DNA of 39,396 nucleotides from Verrucomicrobiota bacterium (GTDB lineage Bacteria > Verrucomicrobiota > Verrucomicrobiia > Limisphaerales > VHCN01). The notes beneath the pieces are model-generated. The model did not search any database and was not told the origin of the DNA. It was given only the letters and a program-made list of their open reading frames with translations. The stretch lies in the NCBI GenBank assembly GCA_016871675.1, contig VHCN01000027.1:1-39396 (forward strand), given 5' to 3'. A program made the translations under genes and the position numbers. Below are positions 1 to 8,692 of the stretch, in pieces. Each line of letters starts with the position of its first letter. Position 1 is the stretch's first letter.

Positions 1-96
1 GCCGAATCTCTCGAGAGACGCGGCGACGTGCTGCCGCCACAGCGGTTCGTCATCGAGCACAAGGACGGATAGGCCTTCGAGCGGGGACGCAGGCAT
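1..96 (-). CDS. Response regulator receiver protein, N-terminal fragment
   Basis: The reverse strand reads an ATG at 96 followed by 32 uninterrupted codons to the window edge. After a short lead, the translation is a hydrophobic beta strand ending in the acidic pair Asp-Asp-Glu (SVLVLDDEPLWRQHV), the usual first strand and Mg2+-binding acidic pocket of a CheY-like receiver domain. The phosphoacceptor Asp and any output domain lie outside the window. The start codon lies directly beside the stop codon of the upstream ThuA-rhodanese gene (97-99), so the two are probably co-transcribed and translationally coupled. The fragment is short, but strand pattern and acidic pair are characteristic. Confidence 0.6.
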   Translation of the reverse strand, partial: MPASPLEGLSVLVLDDEPLWRQHVAASLERFG

Positions 97-1203
97 TTAC
101 TTATCCACTCGTTTCCCCGCCTTTTCCCAGCCGCGCATCCCTGGCTCGAGGTCGTAGAGGACCTTGAATCCCATCGCAGCCATCTGCGTGCAGGCGGTGG
201 CGCTGCGGCGGCCGGCGGCGCAATGCACGAGATACGTCTTTTCCTTGTCGAGCTTGCCGACCTTGGCGTTGAAGTCGGGCGCGTTCACGTCGAGGTTCAC
301 CGCGCCCGGGATGCGGCCCGCCTTGAACTCGTCCGCCGTGCGCACGTCGAGCACGACGTGGTTCTTGTCAGCCATGAGCTTCTCGAATTCATCCACGCCG
401 ATGCGCTTGACGGTGGCCTTCGCGGGCGCGGTCTTGGGCGCGGGCGTGTCGGCGAGCGCGGCGGGGCCGGGTTTGTCGAGCGCCCAATGGATCGCATTGA
501 CGAGCAGTTGCCGGAAGGCCGGCATCGAGAATTCGTCGGGATGACCGAGCGACGTGTAGAACACGCGCGAGTTTCCGAAGCGGTGCAGCCACGCCACCGG
601 CTCGGCGGGCTGGCCTTCGATGGAGCCCATCAGCAGCGGCTCGGAGCGGGGCGGCAGCGGCGCATTCTTGTAGAGCGACCCGGTCGAGGTGAACTCGCGC
701 GGGACGCCCCTGAGCACTGCGTGGCCCGCGGCCTCGGGCACCACGCGGACCACGGGAAGGAATTTCGCACCATGGTGGTTGTGATAATTGCCGCCGAGCA
801 CCTCGCGGTCCCACTCTTTCCAGTTCTCGAACGCGTGGCTCGCCGTGCGCAGCCCGATGACCGGCCGGCCGGACGCGGCGTATTTCCGGAAGCGCGCGAG
901 TTGATCCTCGGGCAGCGTCATGCGCCGGATGTAAAGAATCGCGAGGTCGGCCTTGTCGAGCGCGTCGAGCCCGGGAATGTCATTCACGTCCTTGCCCGGT
1001 TTGCGTTCGAGGTAGGTGCATGTGAACGGGAAGTTCGCCTCGAGAAACTTGGCGAAAGGCGGCAGCGTCTCGGCGGACTTGTATTCGAACTCGCCGCTGA
1101 TGAGCACGATGCGGGACTTCGCCGCGGGCGCGGCGGCTTCGGCATGCGGCGGGGCGAGCAGCACGGCGAGCACGGTGGCGCCGAGGCGGAACGGGGTTTT
1201 CAT
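97..1203 (-). CDS. Secreted ThuA-like domain fused to a rhodanese domain
   Basis: The protein has 368 residues. Residues 1-24 form a signal peptide (MKTPFRLG, then a hydrophobic stretch ending AEA). Residues about 30-240 match ThuA-like proteins, a class I glutamine-amidotransferase-like fold common in PVC sugar-catabolism loci, with a GLRTASHAF segment near 118-126 and a GHPDEFS segment near 220-226. A Pro/Ala linker follows. Residues about 265-368 form a rhodanese domain with the active-site loop CAAGRRS (Cys328), as in single-domain sulfurtransferases. The ATG at 1203 is preferred because it opens the signal peptide; the open frame runs on upstream to 1440 but with no protein-like sequence. 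The gene abuts the response-regulator start at 96. A periplasmic rhodanese joined to ThuA is an uncommon pairing and its substrate is unknown. Confidence 0.85.
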   Translation of the reverse strand: MKTPFRLGATVLAVLLAPPHAEAAAPAAKSRIVLISGEFEYKSAETLPPFAKFLEANFPFTCTYLERKPGKDVNDIPGLDALDKADLAILYIRRMTLPEDQLARFRKYAASGRPVIGLRTASHAFENWKEWDREVLGGNYHNHHGAKFLPVVRVVPEAAGHAVLRGVPREFTSTGSLYKNAPLPPRSEPLLMGSIEGQPAEPVAWLHRFGNSRVFYTSLGHPDEFSMPAFRQLLVNAIHWALDKPGPAALADTPAPKTAPAKATVKRIGVDEFEKLMADKNHVVLDVRTADEFKAGRIPGAVNLDVNAPDFNAKVGKLDKEKTYLVHCAAGRRSATACTQMAAMGFKVLYDLEPGMRGWEKAGKRVDK

Positions 1204-1288
1204 GGGAGGTGCAGGGAGGGGTCGCGACGCGGTTTGCGTGCGTGAGAAAGCAATCTTCCGTCCCCGCGGCGGGCTGTCGAGCGTGGAA

Positions 1289-1426
1289 TCAACCCTCCGG
1301 CCCGCCGATGATGTCGCGCACCGCGGCGAGGAAGCTCTGCTCCTGAAACCGGCTCTTCGCGAGGCGTAGTCCGCGCCCACGGCGAGCCCGCGGGTCGCAT
1401 GTGAGCGCGCCGCGCGCGCTTTGCAC
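1289..1426 (-). other. Possible small ORF or gene remnant, 45 codons, unrecognised
   Basis: In the 264-base gap between the ThuA-rhodanese gene and cysS, the reverse strand holds a GTG-started frame of 45 codons ending in TGA. Its second half (SRFQEQSFLAAVRDIIGG) has protein-like composition, an amphipathic helix and GC-rich third positions, while the first half is Arg/Ala-rich. No family is recognised. It overlaps the start of the predicted cysS promoter on the other strand. It could be the tail of a decayed gene, a small protein, or a dispersed intergenic repeat that happens to be open. The rest of the gap shows nothing else. Confidence 0.25.
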
Positions 1427-1427
1427 T

Positions 1428-1456
1428 TTGACCTGCTCAAGCGGCAACCTTACCTT
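1428..1456 (+). promoter_or_regulatory. Predicted sigma-70-type promoter of cysS
   Basis: TTGACC (1428-1433), 17-base spacer, TACCTT (1451-1456), then only 11 bases to the cysS ATG at 1468. Initiation about 7 bases after the -10 box would leave a leader of about 4 bases. No Shine-Dalgarno sequence is visible. Confidence 0.5.
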
Positions 1457-1467
1457 CGCGCGCGTCG

Positions 1468-2883
1468 ATGCCGCTGCGATTCTTTAACACCCTCACGCGT
1501 TGCGTGCAGGACTTCACACCGCTCGATCCCGCGGGCCGTCGCGTGGGACTTTACTGCTGCGGGCCGACGGTTCACGACTTCGCGCACATCGGGAACTTCC
1601 GCACGTTTGTCTTCGCCGACCTGCTCCGGCGCTGCCTCGAGTTCCGCGGCTTCGAGGTCACGCACGTGATGAACGTGACCGACGTCGAGGACAAGATCAT
1701 CAAGCGCGTCGCCGATGCCGGCGTGTCGTTGCGTGAATTCACGTCGCGGTTTGAATCGGCGTTCTTCGAGGACCACCGCGCGCTGCGCTGCCTCGCCCCG
1801 CACCACGCGCCGCGCGCGACGGAGCACATCCCCGGTATCATCGCGCTCATCGGACGGCTCCTCACGCGGGGCGTCGCCTACAAGGCCGCCGACGGCTCGG
1901 TCTACTTCAGCATCGAGAAGTATCAGGGCTGCGGCTGCCGCTACGGCCAGTTGCTCAACCTCAACTTCGAGGGCATGCGCGTCGGCGAGCGCGTGGCGTC
2001 CGACGAATACGAGAAGGAATCCATCGGCGACTTCGCGCTCTGGAAATCGCGCGCGCCCGGGGACGGCGCGGTCTTCTGGCCGAGCCCTTGGGGCGAGGGC
2101 CGGCCCGGCTGGCACATCGAGTGTTCCGCGATGAGCATGAAGCTGCTCGGCCCGAGCTTCGACATCCACATGGGCGGCGAAGACCTGGTCTTCCCGCATC
2201 ACGAGGACGAAATCGCGCAGAGCGAAGGCGCCCTCGATTATCCGGCGGGCGCGCGCTTCGTGAAGTATTGGCTCCACGGCGCGCACCTGCTCGTCGAGGG
2301 GAAGAAGATGAGCAAGTCGCTTGGCAACTTCTACACGCTCCGAGACCTGCTGGCCAGGGGCTACACCGGCCGTGAAATCCGGTATCTCCTCCTCACCGCG
2401 CACTTCCGCGACCCGTTCAACTTCACGCTCGAAGGACTCGCGGGCGCCCGCGCGGCGCTTGCGCGCCTCGACGAGTGCCTCGGCAAGCTTCGCGAAGCCG
2501 CGACGGGGGAAACAGCCGCGCCCGATGCCGCGCTGGTCGGGCGATTCACCGCCGCGCTCGACGACAACTTGAACGTCTCCGCCGCGTGGGGCGCGGTCTT
2601 CGAGTGGGTCCGCGACCTCAACCGCCGGCTGGCCGCGAAGGAGCTCGCGCCCGGCGCCGCCGCCGCCGCGCTTGCGGCGTGGGCGCGTCTGGATTCCGTG
2701 TTCGGCATAGGTGACGCCTGCGGCGCGGAAATCCCCGCGGACATCCAGGCGCTCGCCGGCGCGCGCCAGTCCGCGCGCGCCGCCAAAGAATGGAAGAAAT
2801 CCGACGAGCTCCGCGACGAGCTCAAGGCCCGTGGCTGGGTGGTCGAGGACACGGCGAAGGGGCCGAAGTTGAAGCGAGGGTGA
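1468..2883 (+). CDS. cysS: Cysteine--tRNA ligase
   Basis: A class I aminoacyl-tRNA synthetase of 471 residues, the usual length for CysRS, which charges tRNA-Cys with cysteine using ATP in the cytoplasm. The HIGH-type signature appears as HIGN (residues 40-43) and the second signature as KMSKS (280-284). Zinc ligands expected in this family are visible: Cys31 in the CGPT motif, the Cys in GWHIECSAMS, and the His pair in FPHHEDE. The C-terminal part (about 330-471) is the helical DALR-like anticodon region. The ATG at 1468 gives the canonical N-terminus (RFFNTLTR). The stop is one base before the tmk start, so cysS and tmk form an operon. Confidence 0.97.
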   Translation: MPLRFFNTLTRCVQDFTPLDPAGRRVGLYCCGPTVHDFAHIGNFRTFVFADLLRRCLEFRGFEVTHVMNVTDVEDKIIKRVADAGVSLREFTSRFESAFFEDHRALRCLAPHHAPRATEHIPGIIALIGRLLTRGVAYKAADGSVYFSIEKYQGCGCRYGQLLNLNFEGMRVGERVASDEYEKESIGDFALWKSRAPGDGAVFWPSPWGEGRPGWHIECSAMSMKLLGPSFDIHMGGEDLVFPHHEDEIAQSEGALDYPAGARFVKYWLHGAHLLVEGKKMSKSLGNFYTLRDLLARGYTGREIRYLLLTAHFRDPFNFTLEGLAGARAALARLDECLGKLREAATGETAAPDAALVGRFTAALDDNLNVSAAWGAVFEWVRDLNRRLAAKELAPGAAAAALAAWARLDSVFGIGDACGAEIPADIQALAGARQSARAAKEWKKSDELRDELKARGWVVEDTAKGPKLKRG

Positions 2884-2884
2884 A

Positions 2885-3529
2885 ATGCCGGCGGGACTTT
2901 TCATCACGTTCGAGGGCACCGAGGGCTGCGGCAAAAGCACGCAGGCCGCGCGCCTCGCGGACCGGCTGCGCGCGCGCGGCCGCACGGTGCGGTTGCTGCG
3001 CGAGCCGGGCGGCACGCCCATCGGCGAGGAAATCCGCCACACGCTCAAGCATAGCGCGGAGAACGGAGCGATGACCCCCGAGGCCGAGTTGCTCCTGATG
3101 AACGCGAGCCGCGCGCAACTGGTCCGCGAAGTCATCCGCCCCGCGCTCGCCGCGGGCGAAGTCGTCGTGTGTGACCGCTACCACGATTCGACCACGGCCT
3201 ATCAAGGCCACGGCCGGCAGCTTGATCTGGGGCACGTCCAGTCCGTGCTCGATTTTGCCATTGGCGACACGCGGCCCGAGATCACCTTGTGGCTGCGCGT
3301 TCCACTCTCGCTCAGTGAAGCCCGCCGCGCCGCGCGGCTCCAGCGGCAGCCGGGCCTGCGCGACCGGTTTGAGGAAGCCGACCGCGCGTTCTTCGAGCGC
3401 GTCGACCTCGGCTACCTGTCCATCGCCGCGGCCGAGCCCGAGCGCGTCCGGGTGATCGACGCGACGAAGCCGGTTGAAGCTGTCGCCGCGGAAATCTGGG
3501 TGCACATCGAGCCGCTCGTGGGGCGGTGA
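2885..3529 (+). CDS. tmk: Thymidylate kinase
   Basis: A 214-residue dTMP kinase, catalysing dTMP + ATP to dTDP + ADP in dTTP synthesis. The P-loop GTEGCGKST lies at residues 11-19, preceded by FITFE. The DR(Y/F) motif is present as CDRYHDSTTAYQG, where Arg and the following residues bind the dTMP phosphate and base. A lid region rich in Arg follows (LQRQPGLRDRFE). It starts one base after the cysS stop, so translation is very likely coupled. The length and motif order are normal. Confidence 0.96.
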   Translation: MPAGLFITFEGTEGCGKSTQAARLADRLRARGRTVRLLREPGGTPIGEEIRHTLKHSAENGAMTPEAELLLMNASRAQLVREVIRPALAAGEVVVCDRYHDSTTAYQGHGRQLDLGHVQSVLDFAIGDTRPEITLWLRVPLSLSEARRAARLQRQPGLRDRFEEADRAFFERVDLGYLSIAAAEPERVRVIDATKPVEAVAAEIWVHIEPLVGR

Positions 3530-3623
3530 GGACGGGTGACTCGCAGGGCGTGGGCGCTAGGGCCTGGACTTGGCCGGGGCTCGAACACGAGGGCTTCGCA
3601 GGCACTTCCTGGTGTGTCCTTTC

Positions 3624-3658
3624 GGTTCACGGCTCACTGCTCTCAGCCTCTCTGCTTC
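3624..3658 (+). repeat. Degenerate heptamer array in the tmk-methyltransferase gap
   Basis: Five consecutive 7-base units of related pyrimidine-rich composition: GGTTCAC, GGCTCAC, TGCTCTC, AGCCTCT, CTGCTTC. The first two differ at one position. The purine-rich stretch 3530-3568 upstream may be a degraded inverted partner but does not pair convincingly. The rest of the 207-base gap (3530-3736) holds no gene. Confidence 0.4.
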
Positions 3659-3736
3659 TTGCAAAACCGTGCTTACATCACCCGGTGAATTCCATTGCCG
3701 CCCCCGGGCCTTTTTGGTGTCGTCCTCGCGCGCCGC

Positions 3737-4441
3737 ATGATCCTCCACAAGCTGATCGCCCGCCATCTCAAGACCCGCGACGACGCGGAGTTTTACGCGA
3801 TGCAGGCGCTCGACGCCATACGGTGGATCGAGGCGTGCGGCGTGCAGCCCGGCCCCACCGTGTCCGCGCTGGACCTCGGGTGCGGCCACGGCGTCTTCGG
3901 CGCGGAACTTGCCCGGCGCGGCTGCGCGGTCACGTATTCCGACGATCACAACTGGCTCCTGCCCGCGCTCAAGGACGCGCCGTTCCGCGCGTTCAACATC
4001 GACCGCGATGACTTCGCCGCGCTCGGGCAGTTCGACCTGGTCGTCTGCTCCAACGTGCTCGAGCATCTGCCGCGGCCGGCGGACTTCATCGCGCGCATGC
4101 ACACGCTGCTCAAGCCGGGCGGGAAGTTCTACCTGAGCTGGACGCCGTGGCTCTCGCCGTGGGGCGGGCACGAATTCTCGCCGCTGCACTACCTCGGCGC
4201 GACCCGCGGGCACCTGCTGCACGACAGGCTCGGCCGCCCCAAGCGCGTCCACACGCCCTTCGAGAACCTCTTCCCGACCTCCGTTGGGGAGACGCTCCAA
4301 TGGATCCGGGAGCAGCCGCATCTGCGGCTCGATCACGCGGCGCCGCGATACTTCACCGAACTGGCGTTTCTGGTGCGCGTGCCGGTGCTGCGCGAGTTCG
4401 CGTCGTGGAACTGCGCGCTGCTGCTCTCCAGAAAAGACTAG
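3737..4441 (+). CDS. Class I SAM-dependent methyltransferase
   Basis: A 234-residue soluble protein with the Rossmann-type methyltransferase core. The SAM-binding glycine loop LDLGCGHG lies at residues 45-52, an acidic residue at the end of strand 2 (YSDDHN) follows, and the motif IV region reads FDLVVCSNVLEHLPRP, then LLKPGGKFYLSW. This is the Methyltransf_11/23 pattern. The substrate cannot be read from the sequence. The ATG at 3737 is chosen; a TTG at 3695 would add 14 residues (PPPGLFGVVLARR) that look unlike family N-termini. It lies 59 bases before purS on the same strand but is not a known purine-pathway partner. Confidence 0.8.
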   Translation: MILHKLIARHLKTRDDAEFYAMQALDAIRWIEACGVQPGPTVSALDLGCGHGVFGAELARRGCAVTYSDDHNWLLPALKDAPFRAFNIDRDDFAALGQFDLVVCSNVLEHLPRPADFIARMHTLLKPGGKFYLSWTPWLSPWGGHEFSPLHYLGATRGHLLHDRLGRPKRVHTPFENLFPTSVGETLQWIREQPHLRLDHAAPRYFTELAFLVRVPVLREFASWNCALLLSRKD

Positions 4442-4470
4442 CGCCGCGGGACCCCATTCCCCAACATCGC

Positions 4471-4490
4471 CGCGGCTTTTCGGAGCCGCG
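4471..4490 (+). promoter_or_regulatory. Small hairpin just upstream of purS
   Basis: A perfect 7-base stem (CGCGGCT / AGCCGCG) closes a 6-base loop (TTTCGG) and ends 10 bases before the purS ATG. There is no T-tract, so it is a poor intrinsic terminator. It could be an RNA structure in the purS leader or an operator. Confidence 0.3.
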
Positions 4491-4500
4491 CTCCGCCCCC

Positions 4501-4742
4501 ATGAAGGCAAAGATCATCATCACTCCAAAGAAGGCCGTGCTCGACCCGCAGGGCAAAACCGTGCAGACCGCCCTCGGGCACATGGGTTACGCCGGCGTCA
4601 CCGCCGTCCACGTCGGCAAGTATCTAGAGATCGACCTCGCGCCCGGCACCGACAAGGCGGCGGCCGAACTCGCGCTCAACGAGGCCGCGCACAAGTTTCT
4701 CAGCAACCCGGTGATCGAGGACTACCGGTTGGAGATCGAGTG

Positions 4743-4743
<1 letters not shown>
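4501..4743 (+). CDS. purS: Phosphoribosylformylglycinamidine synthase subunit PurS
   Basis: An 80-residue small subunit of the three-part FGAM synthase (PurS-PurQ-PurL), which converts FGAR to FGAM in de novo purine synthesis. The sequence is typical: a charged first strand (KAKIIITPKKAVLDPQG), then the VQTALGHMGY helix and a basic residue near the dimer interface (VGKYLEIDL). Its TGA stop shares one base with the purQ ATG, the classic coupled arrangement. PurL is not in the window. The ATG at 4501 follows the hairpin at 4471-4490, with no Shine-Dalgarno sequence. Confidence 0.95.
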
Positions 4744-5453
<710 letters not shown>

Positions 5454-5519
5454 TCCCGCTGCGCGCAACCGTGCGGCTGAGCGCTGACGCGCCCGCATTC
5501 CCGGGGATCACCTCCGTTC

Positions 5520-6914
5520 CTACCGCCGCGCAAATCGCGCGAGCAACTTCGCGTGGATGTCGCCGAAACCGCCGTTGCTGAAAACGCACACCACGTCGCC
5601 GCCCGCGACGCCCGCGCCGAGGTGCTCGACGATCGCGTTCACGTCGGCAAGATACGCCGCATCCTTGCCCAGCGCGCGGAGGTCGCCCATCAACTTCTCC
5701 GGGTCGAGCCGCAACTCGGGCGCGAGCAGTTCGAGTCGCGCGACCTGCGCGACCACCACGGCGTCCGCCCCCGCAAATGCCGCGGCGAGCTCCTGCTGGA
5801 AAACATTCCGGCGCGTCGTGTTCGAGCGCGGTTCGAAGACGGCCCACAACTTGTGCTGCGGAAATTTGACGCGCAGCGCCTTGAGCGTCTCGCGAATCGC
5901 CGTCGGGTGATGGCCGAAGTCGTCCACCACGGTCACGCCGCCCGCGACGCCGCGCACCTCCAGCCGGCGCTTCACGCCCCGGAACGTGCTGAACGCGTCC
6001 TGAATCTGCCGGTTCGTCAGCCCGCAGTGCCGCGCCGCGGCGACGACCGCGAGCGCGTTGCGAACGTTGAGCTCGCCGATCAAGTCGAGGTGGAACTTCC
6101 CGTTCGGCGTCTCGAATTCGCTCGCCGTCGCGCCGAGGCGCAGGTGGAACGCGTGGAGATGATTGTCCGCGCCGAAGCCAAAGCGCTTCACCGGGCACGG
6201 CGCGTTCACGAGCAGCGGCGCGAGGTTCGCGTCGTCGCCGTTGGCGAGCAGGAGCCCGTTGCGCGGCACGAGCCGGATGAAATGGCTGAACGCGCGCTGG
6301 ATGGCCGCGACGTTGTCGAAGATGTCCGCGTGATCGAACTCGAGGTTGTTGAGGATGCCGACCTCGGGCAGGTAGTGGACGAACTTGCTGCGCTTGTCGA
6401 AAAACGCGGTGTCATACTCGTCGCCCTCGAGGACGAACCACTCGCTGCCGGTGAAGCGCGCGCCCTGTCCGAGATTGTTGGGGATGCCGCCGATGAGGAA
6501 GCTCGGGTTCAACCCGTTGTGCTCGAGCACCCACGTGAGCAGCGAGGTCGTCGTCGTCTTTCCGTGCGTGCCGCAGACGACGAGCGAACGGCGGCCGCGG
6601 ATGAAGTAGTCCTTGAGCAACTCGGGCAGCGAGGCGTAACGGAGACGCTTCGACAGCACGGCCTCGACCTCGGGGTTGCCGCGAGACAGCGCGTTGCCAA
6701 TCACGACGAGGTCGGGCTTGTGCGCGAGGTTGGCCTCCGCGTAGCCGTTCATCGCCTCGATGTGCCGCTCCGCGAGGAAGGTGCTCATGGGCGGATACAC
6801 GTTCTGGTCCGAGCCGGTGACGTGCACGCCCTGCTCCTTCATCGCCGCGGCGACCGCGGCCATCGCGGTGCCGCCGATGCCGGAGAAGTGAACGCTGCGA
6901 ATGGTGCCAAACAT
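5520..6914 (-). CDS. mpl: UDP-N-acetylmuramate:L-alanyl-gamma-D-glutamyl-meso-DAP ligase (Mpl)
   Basis: A 464-residue Mur ligase family enzyme. Mpl reattaches the recycled tripeptide L-Ala-gamma-D-Glu-mDAP to UDP-MurNAc in the cytoplasm. Features: N-terminal Rossmann glycine motif ([11 protein letters not shown]), ATP loop GTHGKTTTT, central [15 protein letters not shown] and [12 protein letters not shown], then [11 protein letters not shown] and [10 protein letters not shown]. The segment with [11 protein letters not shown] and DDFGHHP separates Mpl from MurC. No MurC or other cell-wall ligase is nearby. A -10-like TACACT sits 8 bases before the ATG. The next gene upstream on this strand is gatB, 78 bases away. 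Confidence 0.93.
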   Translation of the reverse strand: MFGTIRSVHFSGIGGTAMAAVAAAMKEQGVHVTGSDQNVYPPMSTFLAERHIEAMNGYAEANLAHKPDLVVIGNALSRGNPEVEAVLSKRLRYASLPELLKDYFIRGRRSLVVCGTHGKTTTTSLLTWVLEHNGLNPSFLIGGIPNNLGQGARFTGSEWFVLEGDEYDTAFFDKRSKFVHYLPEVGILNNLEFDHADIFDNVAAIQRAFSHFIRLVPRNGLLLANGDDANLAPLLVNAPCPVKRFGFGADNHLHAFHLRLGATASEFETPNGKFHLDLIGELNVRNALAVVAAARHCGLTNRQIQDAFSTFRGVKRRLEVRGVAGGVTVVDDFGHHPTAIRETLKALRVKFPQHKLWAVFEPRSNTTRRNVFQQELAAAFAGADAVVVAQVARLELLAPELRLDPEKLMGDLRALGKDAAYLADVNAIVEHLGAGVAGGDVVCVFSNGGFGDIHAKLLARFARR

Positions 6915-6922
6915 GCGGGCGA

Positions 6923-6928
6923 AGTGTA
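6923..6928 (-). promoter_or_regulatory. -10-like box upstream of mpl
   Basis: On the reverse strand TACACT lies 8 bases before the mpl ATG, in the same short-leader position as other promoters here. No convincing -35 is seen 16-18 bases further upstream, so the call rests on the -10 alone. Confidence 0.3.
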
Positions 6929-6992
6929 GCAGCCGGCTCCGGGAGGCTCTATCCGAAATGCGCCCGCGCCAAAGTCATCGGCGCGAACCGCC

Positions 6993-8417
6993 TCAGCCCT
7001 TCAGCTTGCGCTCCAGGATCGCCCCGGCGGCGCCGGGGTTGGCCTTGCCTTTGGAGAGCTTCATCACCTGGCCCTTGAGGAAATTCAGCGCGGCAGCCTT
7101 GCCGGACTTGAAGTCCGCCGCGGGGCCCGGATTTGCGGCGATGACTTCGTCGCAGAACTGTTCGAGCGCGCCCGTGTCGCTGACCTGCGCGAGTCCCTTG
7201 CGCTGCACGATGGCTGCGGGCGGTTCGCCGGTGTCAAACATCTCGGCGAACACCTGCTGCGCGATGCTTGAACTGATCGTGCGGCTTTCGACAAGCGCAG
7301 CCAGCTCGGGCAGGCACTCGGGCGCGAACCTGAGCCCGCCGAGTTCCGCGCCGGTCTCGGCGAGTTTCGCCCGGAGGTTGTTGATGACCCAGTTCGCGAC
7401 AGCTTTCGGGTTCTTCGACTTCGGCGCGATCGTCTCGAAGTAGTTCCCGAGCGGCCGGTCCCACACGAATGTCTGCGCGTCGGTCGCGGGCAGCTGGTAG
7501 TCGCGCATGAGGCGCCGCTTGCGCGCAAGCGGCAACTCGACGGCGCGCGCGCGGACTTCCGCGAGCCACGCATCCGTCGGCGCGAGCGGCATCAGGTCGG
7601 GCTCGGGGAAGTAGCGATAATCGTGCGCCTCCTCCTTGGTGCGCATCACCCCGGTGACGCCCGTGTCGTCGTCCCAACGGCGCGTTTCCTGCCGGAGCGC
7701 ACCCCCGCGGGTGACGACGCCGATCTGCCGCGGGATTTCGTATTGCAACGCGCGGCGCACGGCGGAAAAGCTGTTCATGTTCTTGATCTCGACCTTCGCG
7801 CCGAGCGCGTCCGAGCCGCGCGGGCGCACGCTCACGTTCACGTCGCACCGCACCATGCCTTTCTCCATGTCGCAGTCGCTGACGCCGCCGTAAACGAGGA
7901 TGTCCTTGAGCGCGTTGAGATAGTCGTAAGCCATGTCCGCGCTGCGCAGGTCGGGCTCGGAAACGATTTCGAGCAGCGGCACGCCTGCGCGGTTGAAGTC
8001 CACGCCGCTGAAGCGCTCGAAATGGAAGCTTTTGCCCACGTCCTCCTCGAGATGCGCGCGCGTGATGCGCACCGTGGCGATGCCGCCGCCCAACTCGAAC
8101 TCGACGCGGCCGTTCGCCGTCGAGGGGCGGTCGTATTGCGTGAGCTGGTAGTTTTTCGGCATGTCCGGATAGAAGTAACTCTTCCGGTCAAATGTCGCGA
8201 AGCGCGGAATCTCACACTGGAGCAGCAACCCCGTGAGCGCGGTGAGCCGCAGCGCCTCCTCGTTGGGAACGGGCAGCGCGCCGGGCAGCCCGAGGCAGAC
8301 GGGGCAGACATTTGTGTTCGGCGGCGCGCCAAATGCATTTGCGCAGCCGCACCACATCTTCGACTTCGTCCGGAGCTGGACGTGTGTCTCGAGTCCGATG
8401 ACCGCTTCGTAGTCCAT
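6993..8417 (-). CDS. gatB: Aspartyl/glutamyl-tRNA amidotransferase subunit B
   Basis: A 474-residue GatB, the kinase/tRNA-binding subunit of GatCAB that turns Glu-tRNA(Gln) and/or Asp-tRNA(Asn) into the amidated forms. The N-terminus (MDYEAVIGLETHVQL) is canonical and fixes the ATG at 8417; the open frame extends upstream to 8726 without protein-like sequence. Zinc-binding cysteines are visible in CGCANAFG and VCPVCLG. Catalytic-domain motifs include SYFYPDMPKNYQ, RAHLEEDVGKS and EIKNMNSF. The C-terminal YqeY-like tail (about 330-474) is complete. GatA and GatC are not in the window, so the subunits are not clustered here. Confidence 0.97.
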   Translation of the reverse strand: MDYEAVIGLETHVQLRTKSKMWCGCANAFGAPPNTNVCPVCLGLPGALPVPNEEALRLTALTGLLLQCEIPRFATFDRKSYFYPDMPKNYQLTQYDRPSTANGRVEFELGGGIATVRITRAHLEEDVGKSFHFERFSGVDFNRAGVPLLEIVSEPDLRSADMAYDYLNALKDILVYGGVSDCDMEKGMVRCDVNVSVRPRGSDALGAKVEIKNMNSFSAVRRALQYEIPRQIGVVTRGGALRQETRRWDDDTGVTGVMRTKEEAHDYRYFPEPDLMPLAPTDAWLAEVRARAVELPLARKRRLMRDYQLPATDAQTFVWDRPLGNYFETIAPKSKNPKAVANWVINNLRAKLAETGAELGGLRFAPECLPELAALVESRTISSSIAQQVFAEMFDTGEPPAAIVQRKGLAQVSDTGALEQFCDEVIAANPGPAADFKSGKAAALNFLKGQVMKLSKGKANPGAAGAILERKLKG

Positions 8418-8428
8418 CACGCGCCGCG

Positions 8429-8434
8429 AGGGTA
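8429..8434 (-). promoter_or_regulatory. -10-like box upstream of gatB
   Basis: TACCCT on the reverse strand ends 11 bases before the gatB ATG. The expected -35 position falls inside the tandem repeat at 8441-8460 and does not match a -35 consensus. Weak prediction. Confidence 0.25.
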
Positions 8435-8440
8435 ACCACG

Positions 8441-8460
8441 GAAGGACACGGAAGGACACG
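8441..8460 (+). repeat. Tandem 10-base repeat upstream of gatB
   Basis: The unit GAAGGACACG occurs twice without a mismatch and is flanked by a partial unit (ACCACG at 8435-8440) and by GATTTTT. The reverse strand therefore reads CCGTGTCCTT units. This looks like a simple intergenic repeat rather than a binding site for one regulator. Confidence 0.55.
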
Positions 8461-8514
8461 GATTTTTGGCGTGCCCGCGGCGACATTGCCGGCCGTTCAG
8501 GGCCGGCGGTCAGC

Positions 8515-8691
8515 TTGCCAACCCCAACCGGGCGGCGCAGCCTTGCGCCCGTGCGCTGCCCCGCCGGCGATCGCACGCTCCCGGAACTTCGCGCCGGGCC
8601 CATTCTCGTGGACGCCTGCCGTGGGGGCTGCGGCGGCGTGTGGTTCGACAACTTCGAACTGCAGAAGGTCGACGAGCAGCACGAGTCCGCG
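8515..8691 (+). pseudogene. Remnant of a zf-TFIIB-like zinc-ribbon protein
   Basis: The plus strand encodes CPAGDRTL, then LVDACRGGCGGVWFDNFELQKVDEQHES. This is the signature of small bacterial TFIIB-type zinc-ribbon proteins (CPxC, then CxxCGGxWxDxxEL). Three signs of decay are visible. The second zinc Cys is replaced by Gly (CPAG). There is no good start codon nearby, only a TTG at 8515. Recognisable sequence stops near 8691, exactly where the stop codon of the convergent ceramidase-like gene begins, so everything after the ribbon is missing. The region between the gatB start and this remnant (8418-8514) holds only the repeat. Confidence 0.55.
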
Positions 8692-8692
8692 G

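Noticed and set aside
3570-3600. T-loop-like GGCTCGAACAC that could belong to a tRNA gene
   Set aside because: No acceptor stem, anticodon arm or D-arm can be drawn around it.
4284-4742. Upstream extension of purQ through the methyltransferase end and purS
   Set aside because: The extension is out-of-frame translation of two real genes; the PurQ consensus begins at 4743.
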